From an uncultured Clostridia bacterium (lineage in GTDB: Bacteria; Bacillota; Clostridia; Christensenellales; UBA1242): a DNA stretch of 16,011 nucleotides. How positions within the stretch are numbered: position 1 is the stretch's first letter; the number at the start of each line of letters is the position of its first letter. Below, piece after piece: positions 4,517 through 13,500 of the stretch. Made by a program: the position numbers and the translations under genes. The notes below the pieces were generated by a model. That model had not been told where the DNA came from, did not search any database, and saw only the letters and a program-made list of their open reading frames with translations. The DNA lies in NCBI GenBank assembly GCA_947625955.1, contig CANQQH010000013.1, forward strand, positions 1 through 16,011, written 5' to 3'.

Positions 4517-7500
4517 ATGAGCCAAGTTAGAACAAGTGAAAAAAGAATAAGAAGTTTTGGAACATTTTTAACAATCTTTGTTTTGATGATTGTGAGTTTG
4601 TTCACATTCTCTGCTTGTAAACTTTTCAACGACAAGGATGTTGAAACAAATGCTACCTATGACAATCAAGGCAGGCTGCGTATTAGTGCACCTGTTGTTT
4701 TGTTTAATGCCTACTCGCAGAACAAGGAGAATTTAGATGCAAAACTGATTGATGACAACTCAGGTAGTTTCACTTGGGATTTGTTCTACTATCTCGATAA
4801 AGGTACTGATGGACAGCTCAGAAACATTGAGTATGACCAAATGTACTATTTGGCTAACTTCTACACTTCTGCAACTCTTGATGCTGACAATATCTTCAAA
4901 TATCGCGACCAAGGTGTTGGCGACAAGAAGCCTATTTTCACAAACGACAGAAACAAAATTCTTGCCTATTATGGCAACTTGCCAATTGTTGGCACCGTTA
5001 GTTCCACTCCTCACTTTTATGCAGCTGTAACCGACGAATCTGGCGTCACTCAAATAAAGCAAGTTTATAGTGGCTACGAACTAGTTTATGAGAATTTCAG
5101 AAATGGCAACAAGTCGATAATCAGCTACCCAGACTTTGAAATCGTTGTTGACAGCAGATACTACTCTTTCAAAGTTGAGGTTGATTATAGCAAACTTGAT
5201 ATAAGAAAAGATGGCGACCCTGAAAGCACGGTCAACCCATTCATTGATAGGTCCGAAGATGGCTCGCTTTTCAAGTTCTACTACAAGGTTGGAAAAACGA
5301 ATGGTTCAAGCATAGCTCCGGGAACAACAGCCGAATATAAAGAGTGCCCAGCGGGCTATATGACCTACTTCACGGATGAGAACGGAATGTTCAAAATCCG
5401 CTTCAATCCAAGGCTCGAACAAGGAACAAACAACAGATATTTGAAGGTGAAATCACTTCCAAAGAACGACGGCCGTGGCGAGTCTATTTTCTCGAGTGTA
5501 GTTTCCTTCAATGCCTACACAATGACCTTCACAGCGTATAGCGCGAACTCTGTTGATACCGACCATGGCGGCATCACTTTTGACGACGGAAAATATTACT
5601 TCTTCAAGCAAAACAAGCTGTTTGACGAGACTGTTGGCGAATACTACTCGCAAATTACAGGTGCGTTCCCTGAGGGCAAAAAGATTGTTATATCGCGCGC
5701 GACTCAGTTCACTCAAACATATAACTATGCCCTTCAAAAATGGACAACAAACACCCCGGCTGAAAACAATTATTATCTTGAATCAACCATGCCAATGGGT
5801 GTTAACGGCGGGTCATTCGATGGTTTTGACAATACTCTTGCAGATCCAAACAAGAGCTGCATTCCTGTTGCAAACAAGAAAGACAGTTTGCTCTACACAA
5901 CTGTTAAATTTTCCCCTTATACTGCCGACAATATCGATAAACGATTGAACGAAATTACAACAGATTATCATCCTTCAACAGAGAGCGTTACTATCGACCA
6001 AGTTGTTTATGAAGCCTCCTATCAAAACGTAAACGAAGAAACGAATAATGTTGTGAGCAACAATGGTGACCTTGTTGTTATTTCGCATGCAAGGCTGAGC
6101 GGCTACAAGTTCTATGCCAACTTTGTGAAGGTTAGAAACTTCAAAATCACGGGCACATTCTTTGCCGGCGACAACTTCTTCACGGGCGCAAACCAGTATC
6201 TTGAATGTGTTGATATCACCGTGTTCAATGAAACCGATCGAAGAAACCCACTCGGCGCGTTGTATGGGTCAGACAAGGTTGAGGATAAACATACAATCCA
6301 AATGGTTGATGCTGAGGGCAAGCGTACAAGGACTCACGATATTCTCATTGAAAGAAATGGGGCCTACTTCTCCGTTACTGGTCTGGAATATGGTGACTTT
6401 ATCTACTTTGAAAAAGTAGCTGAGCCTGTTCGTTCAGACGAATTTTTAAGCGCACAGGGCTATACCCTGCCTTTCAACTTCTATTCGAACCTCATGGAAG
6501 AGCGCGAAGATATTTTTGGAACGCTCCAAAAGAAAGTCATGACACTAAAAGTCAACCAAACCTGCTTTTCCGATAGGCAAGATGTTGGCATTATTGGAAC
6601 GCAATATAACGAGGACACCAACCTTATTGTCAACATTTACAAATACGATTTAGGTGGCAATCCTGTTTTGATTGGCGGCGACCAAGACCTTTCAAGTTTG
6701 AACGGATTGTCGTATGAAATAGTGAAAACGGTCAGCTCCTATGAAGACGAAGACGGCTACATCACAACAAACGTCATCGTTTCGGTTATGTTGGATTCAA
6801 ACCAGATTCTCACGGGCTATAACGTTGAAACCATAAACAACACAACCAACACCTATTTTGTTGGTGACGATGGCAAGACCTATGTTTCGAGAATGGAATA
6901 TGAACCTGAAAAGCAAACTGTTAGATCAAGATATGTGTTTGTTGTTGATGGGGCTCCGGAGAATGTTAGTGGTGTTGCAAAAACTCAAAGCAGCAACACT
7001 CTCACCTATAATGGCGAAATCTATATCTACACCCACAATGCAAGAGTTCAAGAAGAAAACGGACAGACATCACTTGTTTCCTACTACATTAAACTAACCG
7101 ACCGCAAGGCGCCAGAATCCGAGGAGGATTCATATTCTGTTTTGGCATTTTATAACAACACCTACACTCTCATCACCTATAAGCCACTACTTGGCTGTAC
7201 TTTTGAATATGATTTGCACACAACTTTGTTGGATGATGGCACATATAAAAAAGAATATGTTGTTGTTTTGGTGAAGTCAAACAACGAGTCAGTTGTTTTA
7301 ACAAGGCTTGATTCCTCTTCGCCAAATCCTAACTATAATAATGGCCACAGCGAAATGTCGGCGATTGCCTCGGCATATAAAACTAAAATGAAGCAAACAG
7401 TCACAATTGATTCAAAGCAAGAGACCAACGATGTTTATGTTTATTATGACGTTGTTAAAATCGACGGCAAATACTACTACACCGCCCCTATCGGCCGCCT

Positions 7501-10500
7501 AACAACGGTGGAAAACGAAAATGGCGACTTTGTTGAATCCGACGCGCTCTTCTTCAAAGAAATCACCAATTTTGACGAATTGAAAGGCTCATCAATCAAA
7601 CTTGGAAAAGACATTGGAACAGACATTCAAGGCACAAACTTCCGCCGCGCCGTTGGTGCTGGCATTGTTGCTTCGTGCTACTACTACATCGAGCCTGTTG
7701 GACTCAACGAAGGAACAGAGGCTGAAAAAATCTATGTTAAGCAGTTTGCTGGCTTTGATAAAGATGTTCAAAAAACACAAAAGCAAAATGAATACTACTA
7801 CTTCGTTCGCCACAATGGTGCAGAAGTTAGGGTCAATGTCAAGGACTCACAAACATTTAGAAGCAAACTCATTTTCCGCGACAGCAACCAACTAATAATT
7901 GAGGGCGATAATGATGGTGATTATAATATTAACGAGAACGTTTTGTATAATGGTTCAATCAAGTTTACATCACGACCTTCCTATTGGGTTGGAAACTGCA
8001 ACGCATATGATGTAAACTACCAACATATTTCCGATAGTGAGACTGGTGGCACTGCCTATGCCAGAGAAATCTATTGGAATTATGATTTCAAATCTGAGGC
8101 AAACCCAAGCGCAACCTACTGGACCCGAGTTGAATATGAATTGAACTTTATCAATAACGGATCAATTGATGTTGTTAAGCTTTTCAAAGATAAGGATAAT
8201 AAATATTATAGAATAACCAACACATTTGAAACAAATGTTTATTTGACCCGCGAAGAATATGAAGCTTCACATTCAACCCCAAGTGATGGACTTATCTATA
8301 ATTATGAGCAGCTCAATAGTTATGTCTACACAACCGACGGTCAAGTTGACTCCCCAAGAATTGGGTTTAACGCAGAGCTTGAAATCTATGGTTTTTATGA
8401 TGGCGAAGGAAACTTTATTGCTAGCGAAGGCGCAAGAGTTATTGTTGGGCGTGAAAAACGCATTGAATATAACACTTCCTACTACTACACAATGAATTTT
8501 GCTGGCGCAAGCAATGCCACCAATTCGGTTAAAGATAATTTTGTTGTTACCAAACTTGTTCAACATAATGCTGATGGCACTGAAATTGAAATCAATGTCA
8601 CAAACGAAGTTTATGAATACACAACAACCGACACTGGTGTAAAACAAACCAAAGTCTCCTATCCTCTTGCATATATGATTCCATATTATTATATGGTTGT
8701 TAGCGATGCAATTGATGTTCAAGCAGGTGGTTTTGGAACAAAGAAACTCGACACTAATATTCGCGACACCGAGGCCATGCATATGGTTGTTGGAAGCACA
8801 ATTGTTGATTCAATTGAGGCTTCCTTCAATTCAATTTCAAACTATTCAACCCAATTTAATGTTATATATGAAGGTGGAGACCTTTATTATACTTTTGGTG
8901 TTGACGCAGAAGGCAATCCTCTCAAATACCTTGCAACTGATAGCGTTAGTGATGTTTCCATAAATGGTCAAACATATAAACTCGCAAAACTAAAAGACCC
9001 AAACGGCGATCTTGTTGTGAGACCAACTTTTAATGTCAGCGGCAATATTAATGGCTATAAACAAGTTTATGTTGCCTATAAAGATGACGGCGAATGCTAT
9101 TTGCTCAATGACTATAACGGCTCAAACATCAATGATGCTTGGGTAACTCGAATCAGTATTAGATTTGCAAACATCATTCAGCTCTTCACAACCGAAGAAG
9201 ATGTTATTCAAATAACGCGAGAAACCCCACTTTATAGGATTGCAAATGTTGTTCTTCATGGCAACTCAATCACCCTGCTTGGCAAATATATTCAATCCAA
9301 AGATGGCAACCCAATTGTTTATCCAGGCTTCTCAAACCTCAATGTTTATGATGAAACTGACTTTGGAACATCTGATATAAAATCTGTTTTTGAGATTGAA
9401 GGCTCAACTTATTCGCTTGACTACACAAGCCGCAACATTGTTGTTGAAGGCTTCCCAGGTGTTTCGCTTCTTGCGGGCCCACCATACCCTAACCCAATAC
9501 TCTATTTCTCGGTGCGCCATAAAGCAAGCGAAGACTCATATTTGAATATTGTGCTCGATATCAAAGACGCCTACTATGTTGAGGTGCTTGGTTCTCATTT
9601 GGAGATCAGCGATGAGATGCGTGACTTCACAACCTATGCGTTCAAAGACACCTATGTTAATATGCAACTCAACAGATATATTGACAAGTCTTATTGGATT
9701 CTCGACAAAGACTTCCAGCCAATCAAGCCATATGTGAAGAAAGGCAACGAATATGTTGAGTATGCCGAGGGATACGAACAACTCTCGCTTCGTGATGTTG
9801 GCATCAACGATGGCGACACGACCCTCTATTTCAACGATGTTATCGCCGCAAATGGAAACTATTTCAATAAAGTTTATCGACAAGTTCGAACCGCAAACGG
9901 CGGAATCGATTATCAGCCAATCGACTATAATGATGTGCTTTTGTGGGAAACAAGCGCAACAAAACTTGAAAACATTCAAATATACGATATCCACTCCTAC
10001 TATCAAGGGCTCGATGGCACCTTGTATCTCAACTCGGGAACTTATCTCGACGGAAACCAAGTTTGCATCGGCCTTCATGGTCTTGAACCGGGAATCACAA
10101 CAAATCCGAACTCAGTTCTAAACTATGACCAAGTTATCGTCAGTGGTGTTGTTAATGCCTATCGAACCACAGCCAAAAATGCTAATAATGGCGACGTTGG
10201 TTATTGGCTTGAACATGGTATTCATGCAGTCAATGCCTTCAACAGCAACGACCCATACTTCATGACCGGCGATAATGGCGAAGGCGTTGTTTTGATTGCC
10301 AGCCCAACAGTAAGCTTCAATGACGATTCTGGGCAAGATTATATCTATCGCTTCAAGGAATGGCGAGTTTATTCAAGAGACAACAGCGAAGTTATCTATT
10401 ATAATAATAAAATCAACAATAGTGATGAATTCAAAAGCATGAAGAATAATGCAATCATGCGCTTCACAAGCGATGAAGCTGGCTATTTCGTTTTCCTTCC

Positions 10501-13500
10501 TGTTTATGAGCGCGTTTTGTCAATCGACATTGGAACAGCGGTTCTTGACGGACCTATCAATCAAGGCGGTGGCGTTGATATTTTCTACGACCAAAATAGT
10601 GCCGAACTTGATCTTGAAAACGTCTCAACAAGAGACCTCTTCACCTACGACTACTATAAGACCATGGTTGGCAACCGCGAAGGCTATTTCTATGGCGATA
10701 TTTCTGCAACAACTTTCCTCTATTTCACTGGCGAATATCAAGAAATTAAGAGCGGTGAAAAAACTCTAATCTACCCTGTTTTTGAAGTTGTTTCAAATAT
10801 CCTTAGTTATAAGGTTGGAGACAATTATGTTTATTTCAAGCTTGTGCTCAATGGCAATGGTGGAATCAAAGGTTTTGTTCCATACCCTGTTATTACAAAT
10901 GTGCGAAAGGACAATCCAGGGCTTGTTTTGGTTACCAACAAAGGCGACGAAAAGAATTATAGCACTGACTATGTGATTCAAGCCGAAATAAGTTATAGTG
11001 AAATTGAACATGGCACGACCTATAACTACACCTATGGCAACGACTCAGGTGTTGTTGTTAACCAAGCCAGATATTTCAATAACGGCTTGCCAATGGTTCT
11101 GAAAGGCCATGAATATGGCACAACTGAGGTTGTTTTTGGTGACGCATTCTCCTATACCTTCACTTCCACTTTCTATCCAGACACAATAACAAGCACGAAC
11201 ACAAAACAGCTTCTAGTTAGCCGCCCACTCTATCTTGATGAAAACAATGATTTTAGAGTTTTTGACTTCAACAAACTCGACTATAAAGCATTTGTTAACA
11301 TCATCAATAACAACCAACTTTCCAGGGCTGCAGAAGGACTTAAATCTTTCAGCGGATTTTTGTCGTCTGTTGGCTCATTCTTAAATGGCCATGGTTCAAA
11401 AGTTTTGGGAAGCATCTTTAATGGCGCTAGTGAGTTGGCTGGTGCTTTGGCGGGGTTTGAAGAAAGTCTGGCTAATAGAAATAGTAACTTTACCACGCTC
11501 AGTCAAGTTCTTGGCGACACTGTTGCAAGGCTGAAAGTGAGTCAGTTCACTAATACCCCAACCGTGGCAAGCTCTCCTTATGACGATTTTTTGGTTCAAA
11601 GCAGCCGTGGAATCAAGCAATATTCAAATGAACTCATGTATGATGAGAACGGCGACCTATACCCAACCCAGCAATTCAAAACAACCTATATCGACCGTGA
11701 TGCACAAGTTGTTCTCCAAGCAACGCCAAAGAATGGATATAGAGTTGAAGGCTGGTATCTCTGCGTCTATGACGATGCAACCAAGACCTGGCGCACAACT
11801 GACGAAAAAGTCCCAGATAAAGTTTATACCTATGATGACGAGATTCATCAAGTTTACTATAACCAATATTATGGCAGATACTACTATGTGACCGATTTTG
11901 TTTACACCCAAGAACTAACTACCCTTAATGGCGAAAAAATTGTTTCAAAAACCTATTATTTCGACTATGACGCAGCAACTGGCGAGTACAAAAATGAGGC
12001 CATTGTTCCTGACGCAATGCTCAGCACTGTTAGAGGCACTTTCATAAACAAAGGCACAGCGCAAGACCCAAGGTGGGTTCAAGTTTATCGCCGCGGCGTT
12101 GTTGGCAACGACTACTACTACGATATTTCCTATACCCAACCAGTTGCGGGTATTGAAAATTATATAAACAACAACAATTTGAAAGAATTGCCATACTTCT
12201 CATTGAAAGGCGAAGCTGACGCAATCGATAGAAGCCGCGCAAATGAAGGTAAATACTATCTCAACAATATTGAAATTTTCAATGTTTCAAAAACAAACGC
12301 AAAAGGCGAAGTTGTTGAATCGCACTTCTATCGTGTTCGCGAACTTGGAAATGTTTTTGCTGATGGCAATAGACTGACCATTCAAAAATTGCATGCAAAT
12401 CTTCGCTACGTTGCAAAATTCATTGAAGTTTATAACGAATATATCTACACCGAGAGTGTGGAAAGTTCTGGTGTTGAGGTCAAGGCTATCTTTTATAATA
12501 GTTCCGACCCAAGAAAAAATAAGGATGCTAACGAAACTCCAATAATTCGCACCGACGCATTTGGCGTAAACAAGACCGCTATTGATGGTGTTCATGACGG
12601 GCCAACATTCGATGGTCTTTTCAACCTCTATGACAAAGAGCTTCATGAAGACAAGAAAGACATCCTTATCACCACCAATGGCTATTTGACCAGCAAGTTT
12701 ACCCCTAAAAATGGCACGAACTCTTTGAACAAATATAAAACAAGAGACGGCTTGACTGTTGGTAGAATTTATGACTTCATGCACAATGGATTCAGTAGCA
12801 CAGAAACAGTTGACTATTCGAATTGTTTTGAAACCACAAACGGCATAACTCCGCAAGTCTTCTCAAAAACCTATATGGTGAACTCTAAAGACGAAGATCT
12901 TAACAACTCGCTTTCCATGCATCCAATCTATTTTGATGCCGACACGAATGTTTTTATTGTTGTTAGCGTGAAGGCCAACTACACTTTGAATGTTCACTCA
13001 CTTGGCATGAACTCAAAGTTTGTTCTTGAGCCAATCTTGGAGCCGGACCCAAGCTATATTGAATATAACAATGGTGCACAAGAAGACGAGAAAGTTGACT
13101 ATCTCTACTATGTTTTCCGTGTTGCATATAACCGCGACCCTGAGAACGAAAATGTTAAATACATCACTCACCCACAACGCTCAACTTCAATGACATTCGA
13201 TGCTGTTCAAGGTAACTTTTTGCACTATTACAGCAGCAAGATAAGTGGCGAGAAGAGATTCTCATGGCCACAGATTTCGCTTGGCTATGACTATGCTCTT
13301 GGTCTCGACAAAACAAACAACAATCACTTTGTATATAATAGTGACACGAACAGGTACACCTACAAGCTTGACCAAGGTGACCTTGCAAAATACTTTGATT
13401 ATAGCACGAAGAACGGAAAGCAGGTTTTGAGACTGAAAGACGATGGCAACTCCCTGCTCAAAGAACTTTATCTCAACAACTTGATTTCGCTTGAAACCTA

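Noticed and set aside
7907..7936. Asp/Asn-rich stretch D-N-D-G-D in the giant protein, resembling a calcium-binding loop
   Set aside because: The last ligand position of an EF-hand/dockerin loop is not acidic and no second loop or helices are seen.
8273..8782. Long minus-strand frame of 169 codons, with similar ones at 9536-10078, 12287-12856 and 13946-14527
   Set aside because: All lie antisense to the giant gene, in the same register relative to its codons, encode unrelated hydrophobic sequence and lack convincing ribosome binding sites. They are by-products of its codon use.
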